From Heligmosomoides polygyrus polygyrus (Eukaryota; Nematoda; Chromadorea; Rhabditida; Heligmosomidae), in the NCBI GenBank assembly GCA_947396885.1, contig OX377202.1, positions 58,988,034-59,052,033 of the forward strand: 64,000 nt of DNA. Direction: 5' to 3'. Below the pieces are notes generated by a model. That model had not been told where the DNA came from. It did no database searches and saw nothing but the letters and a program-made list of their open reading frames with translations. The position numbers and the translations under genes are program-made. Shown piece after piece: positions 42,310 through 53,828 of the stretch. Numbering within the stretch: the stretch's first letter is position 1; each line of letters starts with the position of its first letter.

Positions 42310-45117
42310 CCGCTTGCCTATCGTCATCATTTTCAGTAGCGTTTGTCCCGCTTGGTGGCGGGGTCCGCTCCTCTGGTGTGGTGACGCCATTTCTCCCTAT
42401 CAAATGCTTGATCAGGATGCACACCCGCCATCTTTAAGTCCAAGCGCAACGTATCTAGCCGACGTTGCTTAGGGCGTCCTCTGGGCCGTTTTCCAGGGAT
42501 TTCAAGGTTCAGACAATCTTACGGACGTCGTTAGCGCGAAGCACGTGGTTATACCATCGTAGACGAGCTTCACGCAACTTGCCTTGTCCGCTATCGTGGC
42601 GACACTAAACCTTTGTCGTATGGTGTCGTTGCGAACGCGGTCCAAACGTGTTACTCCGGCCGTCCACCTTAGCATCATCCGTCTCCATTACATTCAGGCG
42701 GCTTCCAATCTTCCTCGTCACGGGCCAGCACTCAAAACCGTACGTCGCTACTGGGCGGACGGCTGTTCTATAAACCTTTGATTTGAGGTACTCGGGTATT
42801 GCCTTATCGCAGAGCACCCCAGTCAGCGAGCGCATTTGGACCAGGCTGCACTCACGCGCGCATTCACCTCCAACTTTAGGCTGCCATAGGACGTGACTGT
42901 TGACCCAAGATACTTGAAAGATGTCACTCGTGAGAGCTCAGTACCATTGATCTTGATAGATCCGAGCTCATTCACATCCGTCGTCAAGTAGTCCGTCTTT
43001 TTGACGTTCAGCTTGAGACCGAACTATGCCAAGCGATCGCACCATTCCTGTGCCTGTCGCTCGAGTTCGGCTTTGTCTTCACACGCAAGCATGACGTCAT
43101 CGGCATACAGCAACCTCCGATAGCTGCTTTTTGGAGATCTCGTGTAATGGCATCCATGACGACCACGAAGAGCAGTGGAGAGAGCGCAGACCCCTGGTGC
43201 ACTCCGACAGAGATAGGAAACTCCATCGAGGTGCCCGTTGGTGCTCGCACTCGGCTTATTGGGCACGAGTGGAGGATGTGCACCCACTCAATAAGCTCTT
43301 CAGGGGCGCCGTGTCGTTGCAACGCGTACCATACAACTTCTCGCGGAACGCGGTCGAAGGCCTTCTCCAAGTCCAGGGAGGCAAAATGCACCAGTTTCTG
43401 TTTCTCGCAGTGCTTCTCTAGCAGAAGACGAACGGCGTGTATGGCATCAACTGTCCCACAGCTGGCAACGAAACCACACTAATTCGTGGAAAGGTGGACG
43501 ACATCCCGTATACCTCTATCGACGACTCGCTCAAAGATTTTCATGGTGTGCGAAAGTAGACGAATTGGACGGTAGCTAGCGCAGTGCGCAGGGCTGCCCT
43601 TCGTCTTCCAAATCGGAATAGTCGTGCTTTGCTGCCAACTCTCAGGCACTTTCTTCTCAGCAACGACATGATTTAAAAAAAACTGTCAGCCAGTCAGCAT
43701 GGCACCAGCCCTTCGACTTCCACAGATCGGCTGGCAGGTCATCAGGACCAGTGGCTTTGCCTGACTTCATCTTCCTCAGGGCTGCTTCGGTTTCGCTCAC
43801 TGTGATCTCCTGAACGGGACCGTCTAAATGTGAAGCAAAAGGAACAGCAGGATGTTCAAATTCAACGTTTGAGATTTCCTCGAAGTAGTCGTGCCATCGC
43901 TTCACAGCCTTCTTACGATCCATCAGAAGATGGCCGTTCTCATCGTTAATGTCAAAGAACTTTTCGATGTCTTCTGCTTGGCGACAGCGAGCTTTGGCGA
44001 GTCGGTAAAGATAGCTTTCACCATCGCGCGTCTCCAGTTTTTCGCTCACGTCAGCGTAGTGTGCGGCTTTAGCAGCGGCCACTGCCTTCTTTGCCGCTTT
44101 CCTCGCTTCTCGATAATTCCGCAATTACAGACTTGTCACCGATAAATACATGATACAGTCGTTTCTTTTCCCTGACCTTCTCTCTGACATCGTCAGTACA
44201 CAGCCAAGCCTGCTTGTCGACCCAACGCCGTCCAGGTTTCGTTGTGCCGAGTTCGAGGCGTGCAGCCCGAGTTATTGCTTCGGTAGCCTCTTTCTAGGTT
44301 TCGCCGGCAGTTGTTTCCGTCGGCAAACAAATGCGAGAAATAACAGCTGCTTCCTTCTCCTTCAATCGTCACCATTTAATTCTAGCCGTCCCGCAGCGCG
44401 CGACATGCTTGCACCTCGGAAGTGTGATCTTCAGCGAGCAGATCAGTGGGCGGTGTCGCGTGGCAACCGTCTCGTACGGCACGGTCTTCGCGTCTGTGAC
44501 AAGGCCTTGGTCGCGACGCCTAACAAGGACATAGTCAATCTGCGTTTTGGCGTTCCCGCTATAAAACGAGATAAGGTGGGAGTCACGCTTTCGAAATTCG
44601 GTATTCACGATGGTGAGGTCATGTGATTTTGCATACTCAAGTATACGCTCACCATGAGCGTTGCGTGAGCCATAGCCAAAACCACCATGACAGCTGTAGC
44701 CATCCTTCGTTGCTCCGACGTGACCGTTAATGTCATCTGCCACAACATCCATATCTTGTAACGGCACTTCCGCCGTCTTCTCATCAAGCAGGGAGCAGAA
44801 CTCTCCTTGGTTTGCTCAGAGCAACCTGTCTGCGGAGCATACGCGGAAAAGAAACGACATCGTCGCTCTTCTACGGCGACACCAATCTTCATCAAGCGGT
44901 CATAGAAACGTTCTACTCTTGCAATCGCGTCACGAAAACGCTTGGAGACCGACACCACTGGTGGTCCTGGGACTGCAACACAGACGCAGGACCACCTCGC
45001 CTCCTGCACCGCACAGAAATCTATTTTTCTTCGCTCCAGTGCTTCTACCAACTCGCACGGGCAGTTCAGCTTGCCTATATCCTTACTAATTCCTCTAAAT
45101 AAAATAGAATTCGCCAC
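42310..45117 (-). mobile_element. RTE LINE copy A, decayed
   Basis: Minus strand, 5' to 3': endonuclease (LVEALERRKIDFCAVQEARW at 45050-44990, FSAYAPQTGCSEQ, NGHVGATKDGYSCHGGFGYG, SHLISFYSGNAKTQIDYVLV at about 44590), a linker, and reverse transcriptase (MKSGKATGPDDLPADLW, LEKAFDRVPREVVWYALQ, GVHQGSALSPLLFVVVMDAI; LYADDVMLACED in a different frame). At least five frameshifts. The 3' end is near 42310 with a GATGAC-like run. RTE elements encode one protein for target-primed integration. Same family and orientation as copy B, about 3 kb away. Confidence 0.85.
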
Positions 45118-46127
45118 TGCCTATTACCCTTTCACGAAGTTTCAGCAACTGAATACTCTTTTTCTTCTTGAAGCACCTCGTACCATACAGTACAGCACAT
45201 TTCTTGAGCTTCCGATATGTCTTGGGTTTCTCAATTTATTCCCACTTTTGTAGATCACATTTTAGGTTGGGGAAAGGTGCTGTAGTGAATTCGAAAACCA
45301 GACGAAGAAATCCAGAAAAAGAAATGAACTTTCTTGTTAGAGCCAGACGCGCACCTTCGAAGATATACCTTTTTCGTAGAACTTTAAGAAAATCTTCATT
45401 CGATAGACTGCATGTGCAAGTACCTACTAGTTTTTGGAGTAACCTCATTTATATAAAAACTCACAAAGAGTGGTCATCGGCTTCTTCTATTTTTTATTTA
45501 ATTTTATTTTTTATTCAATTTTACTGCTTTCACATATATATGTTCGCTGTTTCACATGTACATATACTGACTCTGCTTCTCATAAAGAAAACTGTCAAGA
45601 GGGCCCTCAAAGAAGTATCGATGACATGCACGGCAAGAAATTCAATAAAAGCGAGCAATGCCACTACCTGCCAACAGCCACGCTCTATCAGTTAGGCGGG
45701 ATCAAAATTGCCTTAACGTAGTCCTGCGATCATCACTTGATGCTGCACGACGAATCCGTCCCACCTTCAGGAGAACTTGCGAGAAAAAGGGGAGAGCCTT
45801 TTTCCTTCCCTGTTTCGTTTGTTACAACTTTTCGCATTATTTCTATTTTGAAGCGTTTTCTTCGCTTCTTTTATGCCTTTTCAATCCCACTTATGAAATA
45901 AATATCTCAAAAAAAAACAGTGAAGAAAGTGACCGTCTGTAAACTATGAAAAACCAATGTGTTGTAATCAAGTGCGAGAGACGGCATAGGAACTCTTAAA
46001 AAATGCGAACCGACTGCATTAAAAAGAGGGGGCACATCAAAAAAAAATTGGTCAAGGAACAAGAAAGTTCCAACAATTCTCGAAATATGAGAACAACGTC
46101 GACTGCCTATTTCCACTGATTCAAGTA
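45118..46127. other. Spacer between RTE copy A and a mariner
   Basis: Open frame 45168-45695 (+, 175 codons) has a hydrophobic stretch near residues 105-135 but no recognisable domain, no splice signals and A/T-driven composition, so it is not called as a gene. Confidence 0.4.
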
Positions 46128-47152
46128 TTAGGTTGTCCGGAAATAAATGAGCGCTTTGCATCTGTTATAATTGTACTACATTTTCCCAATAAAGTATGTT
46201 TTATGTTTTGTAGTTTTATATTTTCAGAATTTTTCAGAATAGATCGTACATTTTCCCCAGTTTTAAGCGTTGCCGTTCCAGATGTCTGAATGCAATTTTC
46301 GCAAAATTTTCTTCTATGAATCCAAACTTGGTATCAGTGCAGCTGAAACGGCCCGCAACATCAACGCTGCATTTGGGGAAGATTTCGCTGAGGAACACAC
46401 AATGCGTCACTGGTTCGAAAGGTTTCGATCTGGAGATGAAAGACCCGAAGCTGAAGACCGAGGTAGGCCGCGCTGTGTCCCGTTAAGGCTGCACAATCTA
46501 AGGGAGTCTTTTTGGACAGGATCATGACATGCGACGAAAAAGGGATCTTTTATGACAGTCGTCGTCGCCCTGCACAGCGGCTGGACAAGAATGGGAGTTT
46601 CAGGGTGATGCCGAAACCAAGTCTCCATTCAAAGAAGACCATGGTGGCCGTATGGCGTACAATTGCTGATATAGACCATTACAATTCTTGAAGACTGGAG
46701 AAGCTACCACAGCGGAGAAGCACTGTGGCGAAACCAAAGTGATGCACCAGAAGTTGATGGAAAGAAGCCGGCTCTGGCCAATCGAAGAAGCCAAACCATA
46801 CTGCATGACAACGCGCGTCCGCACTGCACGTTTCAAAAATTGTTGTCCAGAAACTGGGCGAATTGGGATACGAAACCGTGCCGATTATCATTTTTTCAAG
46901 CATTTATTATAGATCGTGCTGTAACGGATAAAAAATTCAGCAACAAAGATTATGTCGAAAAAGACCTCAACGCTTTCATCGCCTAAGAACTCCGAATTTC
47001 AAATCTGCCGGCATAAGTAAACCTGTTTCTCATTTGCAAAGATGTGCTGATTTTAATGGTTATTATTTTGACTGATAATGTTCTTTCTGAGTTGATTTGT
47101 GATAATTTGAATAATCCAGTTGCAAGCGCTCATTTACTTCCGGACAACCTAA
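46128..47152 (+). mobile_element. Mariner with both ends, transposase deleted
   Basis: Both inverted repeats are present: TTAGGTTGTCCGGAAATAAA from the left and TTAGGTTGTCCGGAAGTAAA read inward from the right, about 30 bp, with flanking TA. The transposase starts MSECNFRKIFFYESKLGISA at 46281. It continues with NINAAFGEDFAEEHTMRHWF and RFRSGDERPEAEDRGRPRC, then large deletions and shifts remove most of the catalytic core. DYHFFKHL near 46890 marks the third-aspartate region. It could be mobilised only in trans. Confidence 0.88.
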
Positions 47153-47284
47153 TAGATAAAGGGCTTCCTCGATATCGCAGCGATACTCGAAAGCTCTTCC
47201 GAAAAGAATCGTACGAAATGCATTTACATGAAGAAGACGTAAAATTTCAAAAAAGGACACGTAAAATGTCGTTAATGTAATTTA

Positions 47285-47367
47285 ACGGAAATTTTCGTCG
47301 TTAAATTTCGTTAAAAACTTTTAACGAAAATGCCGGTAATTCGCTAATCGTTAAACGCACACCCCTG
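47285..47367 (-). mobile_element. hAT-like end (CAGGGGTGTG, inverted)
   Basis: From 47367 inward on the minus strand: CAGGGGTGTGCGTTTAACGA, followed by repeated CGTTAAA/TTTAACG words. It follows the same plan as the other hAT-like ends, with a TTAACG instead of TTACG repeat. Confidence 0.4.
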
Positions 47368-47399
47368 AACTATAACTTCCAAACTGCTAACTCATAACT

Positions 47400-47870
47400 G
47401 AAGAACGCCAAGATTTATGGGAAGTCGACGCTGGGCGGTACTTCACTCCATATTGTTTTTCGAGACGGACTTCTGCTCCAACTTGGGATCCCAGATTCTC
47501 CAGCTCCGAGACCGTCCATGTGTGATTTACGTAAATAAAACAGTAAAAACCAAGAAGTCGAGCCATGCGAAATTCCGACGTAAGGTCAAAAACTTTATAG
47601 ACACTGGAAGTTGGTGACTGCTCAGAACATAAGGTGGGTGTAAATGTGCCACATCTCCATGTCTTTCCAAGGCGATGCGGATGAGCAGCTATTGTACGGT
47701 GGTGGCACTGCCAGCTCATGGGTGTCAAAGTAGAAACTCTCCGACCAGCTCCAGAAGACGGTCATCATTCGCTGTAACCGACCTACCAGATCGTGATTTT
47801 GTCACTGAAGCCAAAGTGGGCGTTCTTGAACTTACGGAAGAAATCGGTCATCGTGTCCTAGAGGGCAGTT
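47400..47870 (-). pseudogene. Mariner transposase remnant
   Basis: The minus-strand frame contains PHRLGKTWRCGTFTPTLCSE and SEFRMARLLGFYCFIYVNHT. It aligns with the mariner stretch LGKxWxxGxWVPHxLS...RxxFLxRIVTxDEKW; the aspartate motif itself is lost. No ends are visible. Confidence 0.5.
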
Positions 47871-48302
47871 GATGGGCCCACCGCACTACATATATTTCTT
47901 GATGCATCGCAACTTGCGTGGAAGCAAAAACCATTTTTCTGCTGGTCGCAGCGGAATACAATGGAAATGTGTGTATAAGTAGAGCATTTATGCACACTTT
48001 GGACGGGACGTTCCAGAAGAATTTCTGAAATGGTGCAAAACTGAGTGACGGGGAACTTTCGCGTAACGCTAGGGGTCGGATTCATTAACGATAAAACCCG
48101 TGGGTATGCGGGATATAAGGGGCAGAGATATCCACGATGAAGCGTTCACATCTCCTTTATCTTGTCTTGTCGGCTTATCAACGCAGTAACAGCAACCAAT
48201 GTAAGACTTTCCTGAACCAGCCCACTGGAATGGAGGGGAATGATCTTCTCATCTCTTGGCTGCTGAAAATCTCGCCATATAGTGGTTGGTACATATGGAA
48301 CA
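47871..48302. other. No gene recognised
   Basis: No supported feature between the mariner remnant and the 3' tail of RTE copy B. Confidence 0.4.
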
Positions 48303-51300
48303 ATCTTCTTCTTCTTCTTATTCTTCAGCGTTTGTCCCGCATCGTCGCGGGGTCCGCTCTTCTAGTGTTACGACGCCACCTTTCCCGATCCTGCGCTTGA
48401 TCAGGGTGGACACCAGCTACTTTCATGTCCGTGTGTAACGTATCGGACCAACGCTGCTTCGGGCGTCCTCCTGGCCGTTTTCCAGATACTTCCAACTCAA
48501 GGCCAATCTTGCGGACGCTGTCTTCATTCCCACGCAGAACGTGGCCGTACCATCGCAAGCGAGCTTCGCGCATCTTGTTCGCTATCGGCGCGACACCGAA
48601 CTTCTGCCGAATAGCATCATTTCTGATGCGGTCCATGCGAGTGACTCCAGCCGTCCAGCGCAGCATCTTCGTCTCCATGACGCTGAGGCGCGTTTCAACT
48701 TCCTTAGTCGCAGGCCAACACTCAGCGCCGTACATCGCTACCGGGCGCACGACGGCTCTGTAAATCTTCGACTTCAGGTGCTCTGGTATCTTTCTATAGC
48801 AGAGCACGCCAGTCAGCGAACGCCACTTGGACCAAGGTGCACTCACGCGTGAGTTCACTTCAACCATCAGACCGCCGTGAGACGCCATTGCTGATCGCAG
48901 GTATTTAAACACCGAAGTGCGTGCAAGTTCAGTACCGTTAATCTTAATGGAGCCGGATTCGTTCACGTCAGTCGTTAAGTACTCGGTCTTCTTGACGTTC
49001 AATTTGAGTCCGAACCTCGCCAGACGGTCGCACCAAGCTTGCACCTTCCGCTCGAGATCGTCTTTCTCTTCGCAAGCGAGCATCACGTCATCAGCATAAA
49101 GCAGCGTCCATGGAACAGGCTGCTGAAGATCTCGCGTAATGGCCTCCATGACGACAACAAAGAGGAGTGGAGAAAGCGCAGAACCCTGGTGCACCCCAAC
49201 AGAGATGGGAAACTCCATTGGGGTTCCAGCTGCAGCTTGCACTCTTCTCTTTGGGCAAGAATAGAGCATCCGCACCCACTCTATGAGTTCCTCAGGTACG
49301 TTATGTTGTCGCAAGGCGTACCATATAACCTCACGCGGTACGCGGTCGAAAGCCTTCTCCAAGTCGAGAAAGGCGGCTTCTGTCTCTCGCGATGCTTCTC
49401 CACCAGGAGGCGGGCGGCGTGTATAGCATCAATGGTCCCACAACCGGACACAAAGCCGCACTGGTTGTCGGAGAGCTTGACGATTTCACGGATTCTTCTA
49501 TCGAGGATTCGCTCGAAGATCTTCATGCTGTGCGAAAGCAAGCGAATCGGACGGTAATTGAAGCATCCGCAGGACTGCCCTTCTTCTTCCAGATCGGAAT
49601 CGTCGTACTGTTGTGCCAACACTCTGGTACTTTCTTCTCCTTTACTACCTGGTTGAAGAACTCAGCCAACCACTCAGCAGGATGCCAGAGCTTCGACTTC
49701 CAAACATCGGCTGCCATACCATCCGATCCTGTCGCCTTGCATGGCTTCATCTTCTTTAGAGCCGCTTCTGTTTCCTCCACGGTGATCTTGTGAACGGGAC
49801 CGTGAACAGAAGCCACAGAAGGGATGGTCGGATGAGGAAATTCCTAGTGGAAGTTTCCTCAAAGTAATCACGCCATCGCTTCAGCGCCTTTTTGCGGTCT
49901 GTCAGAAGATGGCCGCTCTCATCATTGATGCCAAAGAACTTTTCTACATCCTCGGTTTGGCGATGGCGCGTCTTAGCAAGTCGGCACAAATACCACTCAC
50001 CATCGCGCGATTCGAGCTTTCGGTAGACATCACCATAATGAGTGGCTTTTGCAACAGCCACGGCCTTCTTTGCAGCTTTTTTCGCTTCTTGGTACTTCCG
50101 CCAGTTATCGGCTGTCTTTTCGCCGAGAAACACGTGATATAGCGTCTTCTTCTCTCGAACCTTCGCTTTCACATCGTCTGTCCACAGCCATGCCTGCTTG
50201 TCGACTTTGCGTCGTCCAGGCTTCCTAGTGCCGAGTTCCAACCTTGCAGCTTGGCGTATCGCGTCGGTTGCTTTCTTCCAAGTTTCATCGACAGTCGCAA
50301 CTGTCGGTAACCGCACGCGAGAAATCACAGCTGCTTCCTTTTCCTTCATTCGCCACCACTTGATTCTTGCAGCACCGCATCGCTCGACCTGCTTCAGCCT
50401 CGGAGAGGCGATCTTCAAAGTACGGATCAGCGGACGATGCTGTGGGGCGACCGTTTCACGATCTTCGCGTCTGTGACGAGATTTCGGTCACGATCCTTCA
50501 CAAGCACAAAGTCTATCTGAAACTTGGAGCTCCCACTATAATATGAGATGAGGTGGGAGTCGCGTTTTCGGAAAACGGTGTTCACAATGGTGAGGCTATG
50601 CGATTCCGCATACTTAAGAATACGCTTACCATCGGGGTTACGAGACCCGTATCCGAAACCACCATGACAGCTGTACCCGTCCTTCGCAGCACCAACGTGC
50701 CCATTAGGGTCACCAGCGACTATGATGACATCTTTCGACGGTACCTCTGCTGTCTTGTCATCAAGCAGGTTCCAAAACTCATCCTTGGCTTGATCGGAGC
50801 AGCAAGTCTGCGGAGCATACGCAGAGAAGTGATAGAATCGCTCCTTAGCGGCGACAACGATCTTCATCAATCGATCGTCAAAGCGCTCGACGCTTACAAT
50901 CGAGTCACGAAATCGTACGGAGACGATTATTCCGACGCCACTGGTGGTCCTGGGACTTGCACATAGAACGGCCTTGAAGCCACGTCCTAGTCCCTTGACT
51001 TGCGGCAGGACCACCTCGTCTCCTGCACCGCACAGAGATCAACTCTTCTACGCTCCAGTGCTTCAACCAACGCGCACGAGCGGCCCGTCAATGTACCCAC
51101 ATTCAGCGTTGCCACGCGGGTCCTGCTTACGTTACGGGACTTTAAGACTAGCTCAGTTGCCCCCGATGCCGTCCTCGCATCAGGGACCCTCGCCGGGCTT
51201 TGCGAGTGCGCGTCGGCTCCCGCGGACACCGTAGCACTATCTCGAGAAACTTGACTTATCATACACCATGTGATGTGACATGGGTCTTCGTAGGCCGACC

Positions 51301-51420
51301 TGTCACCAGGGCCTGTCGCCTGCATTCGAATGTCCGTGATTAGCTTAGCTCGCAGAGCGAGCAGTTTCCAGTGGCACCACGTGGAGGAACGGACATCGCC
51401 ACTGTACGTATGGAACAATC
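48303..51420 (-). mobile_element. RTE LINE copy B, near full length but frameshifted
   Basis: Minus strand, 5' to 3'. The endonuclease includes TLNVGTLTGRSCALVEALER at about 51130, VDLCAVQETRWSC, FSAYAPQTCCSDQ, DPNGHVGAAKDG and SHLISYYSGSSKFQIDFVLV. The linker runs about 50418-49760. The reverse transcriptase includes MKPCKATGSDGMAADVW, NYRPIRLLSHSMKIFERILD, LEKAFDRVPREVIWYALR, GVHQGSALSPLLFVVVMEAI, the catalytic LYADDVMLACEE and LRWYGHVLRGNED. It ends RRADPATMRDKR, stop, then an AAG microsatellite tail (48305-48318). The last 345 codons (48325-49362) are uninterrupted; about four shifts lie upstream. Confidence 0.88.
48325..49362 (-). CDS. RTE reverse transcriptase, C-terminal 345 codons
   Basis: The longest intact frame of RTE copy B, from the palm motif EKAFDRVPREV to the C terminus. 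It includes YADD, the thumb region and a C-terminal segment with LRWYGHVLR and RPGGRPKQRWSDTL that is conserved in this RTE group. The N-terminal RT motifs lie in other frames just upstream, so no complete enzyme can be made. Confidence 0.75.
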   Translation of the reverse strand: MEKAFDRVPREVIWYALRQHNVPEELIEWVRMLYSCPKRRVQAAAGTPMEFPISVGVHQGSALSPLLFVVVMEAITRDLQQPVPWTLLYADDVMLACEEKDDLERKVQAWCDRLARFGLKLNVKKTEYLTTDVNESGSIKINGTELARTSVFKYLRSAMASHGGLMVEVNSRVSAPWSKWRSLTGVLCYRKIPEHLKSKIYRAVVRPVAMYGAECWPATKEVETRLSVMETKMLRWTAGVTRMDRIRNDAIRQKFGVAPIANKMREARLRWYGHVLRGNEDSVRKIGLELEVSGKRPGGRPKQRWSDTLHTDMKVAGVHPDQAQDRERWRRNTRRADPATMRDKR

Positions 51421-51439
51421 ATTTCGTAATTTTCCACAG

Positions 51440-51580
51440 TAATGCCAGTATGGGCGCGTGCAGCACAATCGCAGGATTTGCCCACCGTCGCGTGCACCGT
51501 TGGTACCAGACTTATTTAATAAGGATAGTGCACTGACTTGGTCATCGGCTGGCCACCGCAAGACGTTGTATAGCCAAATC
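51440..51580 (+). repeat. tRNA-derived SINE (family A), copy 2
   Basis: A-box-like GTGCAGCACAATCG, a deleted B-box region, then TTGGTACCAGACTTATTTAA and ATCGGCTGGCCACCGCAAGA, in the same order as copy 1 on the minus strand at 39.2-39.4 kb. Confidence 0.6.
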
Positions 51581-51674
51581 TCGTTCCATAACCTTCCTTA
51601 GAAGTATAATGCGTAGCGCATCCCAAACGAGAAGGCGTGCTCTGTCCTTTATCCTTTAACGTCAGTATACATTT

Positions 51675-51800
51675 GATTCGGGGTTACGCAGCCGGAGGTT
51701 GAAGGAAGTTTCGGCTGTTGCGTGCACCCTGAATCGAGGCTCTTGGTACGGCTCCCTCCCAGACCAGGGCCAAGCTTGAGGTTAGGAAATCGGAGGGGTG
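51675..51800 (+). repeat. tRNA-derived SINE (family A), eroded copy 3
   Basis: GTTACGCAGCCGGAGG and GGCTGTTGCGTGCACCCTGA correspond to the A-box side of the family; the B box is not conserved. It lies about 100 bp beyond copy 2 in the same orientation. Confidence 0.45.
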
Positions 51801-52458
51801 GGTCGTACTGTTCCGGTTTTGGCAGAGAATTCTCTCATATTTTTCAGGTCTTTAGGAGATGTTTTTAATTCTTAATAAGTTGTTTTTTCCAGGAGTGTCT
51901 ACGAAGGCGTGGAGTCCCTCCTTCGTTCCCCGAAGTTATGAAAATTAATATTAAAAGGGTTAAGTGGTGATTGTATTACTTGCTAAAAATAAAGAAAATC
52001 TGCCGGCAGATTTTGAATCAATGAGAGGTTTCCATTTTTTCAGATTTTTTCCAGGAAGCCACGGACACGACATTTTTCTGCCTGAGTGAGTGACATCTAT
52101 GTCCTAAACTCTTTAAAATTTGAAGTGTCAATTACTTAGAAAATTAAGTGCTTTCCCTATAAGATTTTTGGAAACACTCATCGAATCGATGACGGAATGG
52201 CAACCGGAAAATGGACTTGTCACGGAATTATTTTTCTTTCTTCTGCAGAAAACAGCATCGGAAAGTGAAGTTATCCCCTATAAAATTTTAAGCCATAGTT
52301 TGATACATGGTGATAAAACCTGTTTTTTCTGAAACGATCCTCTGTATGAACAGACGCTCCGAGTTGTATCATTTGCCGAAAAATATTGACACCACTGTTC
52401 ACATAGAAGCTGCTATTTTTACAACCTTCTTCTCAGAGTGTAGAATCCACTCTCCTTA
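51801..52458. other. AT-rich spacer
   Basis: No gene recognised. Frames are short and T/A-rich. Confidence 0.4.
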
Positions 52459-52460
52459 TA

Positions 52461-53721
52461 TTAGGTTGTCCGCAAAGTTTTTAGACTAATGTCAGGGAAA
52501 GTGTGTAGTTAATAACTTTATTAACAACCACTATCATTCAACAAAATATTCACTATTATGATCTATCACATATTGCCATCTTTCCGATAGAGAGAGAATA
52601 TCACGAGCGAAGAACTCGGAGACTTGGACAGCAAGAAGTTGTTGACACGACTTTTGACTTTCTCCCGATTTGCGAACTTTTTTCCAGCTAAGAAGGACTG
52701 CAGCAACCGGAAAACGTGGTAGTCACTGGGTGCAAGATCAGATGAGTACGGCGGACGGGGTACCAGTTCAATCCAGAGTTCCTCCAATTTCTTCTGCGTA
52801 TTCTTAGCTTTGTGAGGTCTGGCGTTATCCATGAGAAGAAGAATTTTTCCTCTTCTGGGACTGCGATTACGTAGGATTTTGTTCATTTTCTCAAGCTGAG
52901 CGCAGAACACGTTCGCGTCTACCATGGAACAGGTAGGAACCAATTCCCAGAATACTGGGCCATTGATGTCCCACCAGAAGGGAAGCAACTCCTTTTTGTC
53001 GTGAGCAGGGCGTTTCGGCTGTGATTGACGCAACTCATCGAAGTCCAGCCAGTGCTTGCGACGCACCAAATTGTCGTAGACGCAATACTTTTCATCCATC
53101 ATGACGATCGAGTCGATCCAAGCAAATGTGCAGCGACGGTTGAGGAGAGAAGTGCAGGTATCAACACGCTTCCGTTTGTCCTGAGGCGTCAAAGCATGTG
53201 GTACGACTCGAGGCAACTTCGCGACTTTGCCAGAAGACCGAAGAACATCGTGTACTGTGGACTTAGAAATATTTGTGAAGTCTGAAAGTTCGCGTACAGA
53301 AAGATCAGGCCGAGCACCGCAGGTGGCGAGTTCGAGCTGTCTGTTCTGCATATGTGGTCGACCTGTGCGTCGGGAATCCTCGTGCGATTTGTCACCGTTG
53401 TCGAACTTGCGGTACCAATTGAAGCACGTCGACCGCGAGGAGGTTTGCTCCTTCATTGCCTCCTGTAGGAAGCGATGGACCTCGTTCGTGGATCGGCTGA
53501 AGCGGTACTGTAAAAGGAAAGCTGGGCGGCAGAGCATCTTCTTGTCGTCCATTGCGAAGGCGCCACTGGGAACAGGAGACGATATGTCGCACATGCTGCT
53601 GGTAGTTACATATACAGGACGTGAAACACAAAGTCCAGCCCTCTCACAACTTCAGCCGGCAAAGATACGTTGTGTTGAATCTTACCATGCAATTAGCCTA
53701 AGAACTTTCCGGACAACCTAA
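52461..53721 (-). mobile_element. Nearly intact mariner element, 1261 bp
   Basis: Inverted repeats start TTAGGTTGTCCGCAAAGTTT from the low-coordinate side and TTAGGTTGTCCGGAAAGTTC from the other, roughly 30 bp. TA flanks both sides (52459-52460 and 53722-53723). The length is typical for mariner. It holds a long transposase frame on the minus strand. Confidence 0.9.
52566..53594 (-). CDS. Mariner transposase, C terminus frameshifted
   Basis: A cut-and-paste DNA transposase. The N-terminal helix-turn-helix (YRFSRSTNEVHRFLQEAM, WYRKFDNGDKSHEDSRRTGR) is followed by a second one (LSVRELSDFTNISKSTVHDV) and the linker motif VVPHALT (canonical WVPHEL). The catalytic triad is present: D in MMDEKYC, D in LLMDNARPHK, and D in YSSDLAPSDYHVF, with 34 residues between the last two (D,D34D). 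After FLLSKSP the frame departs: the canonical ending (SEFFARDILSLSERWQYVID and on to a TGA at 52534-52536) lies in another frame, so one indel near 52618-52625 is inferred. The start could be either methionine 1 or 15. This is the best preserved transposase in the window. Confidence 0.85.
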   Translation of the reverse strand: MCDISSPVPSGAFAMDDKKMLCRPAFLLQYRFSRSTNEVHRFLQEAMKEQTSSRSTCFNWYRKFDNGDKSHEDSRRTGRPHMQNRQLELATCGARPDLSVRELSDFTNISKSTVHDVLRSSGKVAKLPRVVPHALTPQDKRKRVDTCTSLLNRRCTFAWIDSIVMMDEKYCVYDNLVRRKHWLDFDELRQSQPKRPAHDKKELLPFWWDINGPVFWELVPTCSMVDANVFCAQLEKMNKILRNRSPRRGKILLLMDNARPHKAKNTQKKLEELWIELVPRPPYSSDLAPSDYHVFRLLQSFLAGKKFANREKVKSRVNNFLLSKSPSSSLVIFSLYRKDGNM

Positions 53722-53828
53722 TAGTTTTAAAAGCTCTGTGAATTTTTCAGAGACGTCGAACAAACTTCGAAATATGGTAGGTTACGTGGAGCCATTGCGT
53801 TCTCCGATATCACCGATCGCGACTGAAG

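Noticed and set aside
45168..45695. 175-codon open frame as a gene
   Set aside because: No recognisable domain, no splice signals, and a hydrophobic stretch explained by T-rich sequence.
40194..47367. One 7-kb hAT element bounded by the CAGGGGTGTG-like ends at 40194 and 47367
   Set aside because: The left end is imperfect (CACGGG), no matching 8-bp duplication was found, and the interior consists of independent insertions.
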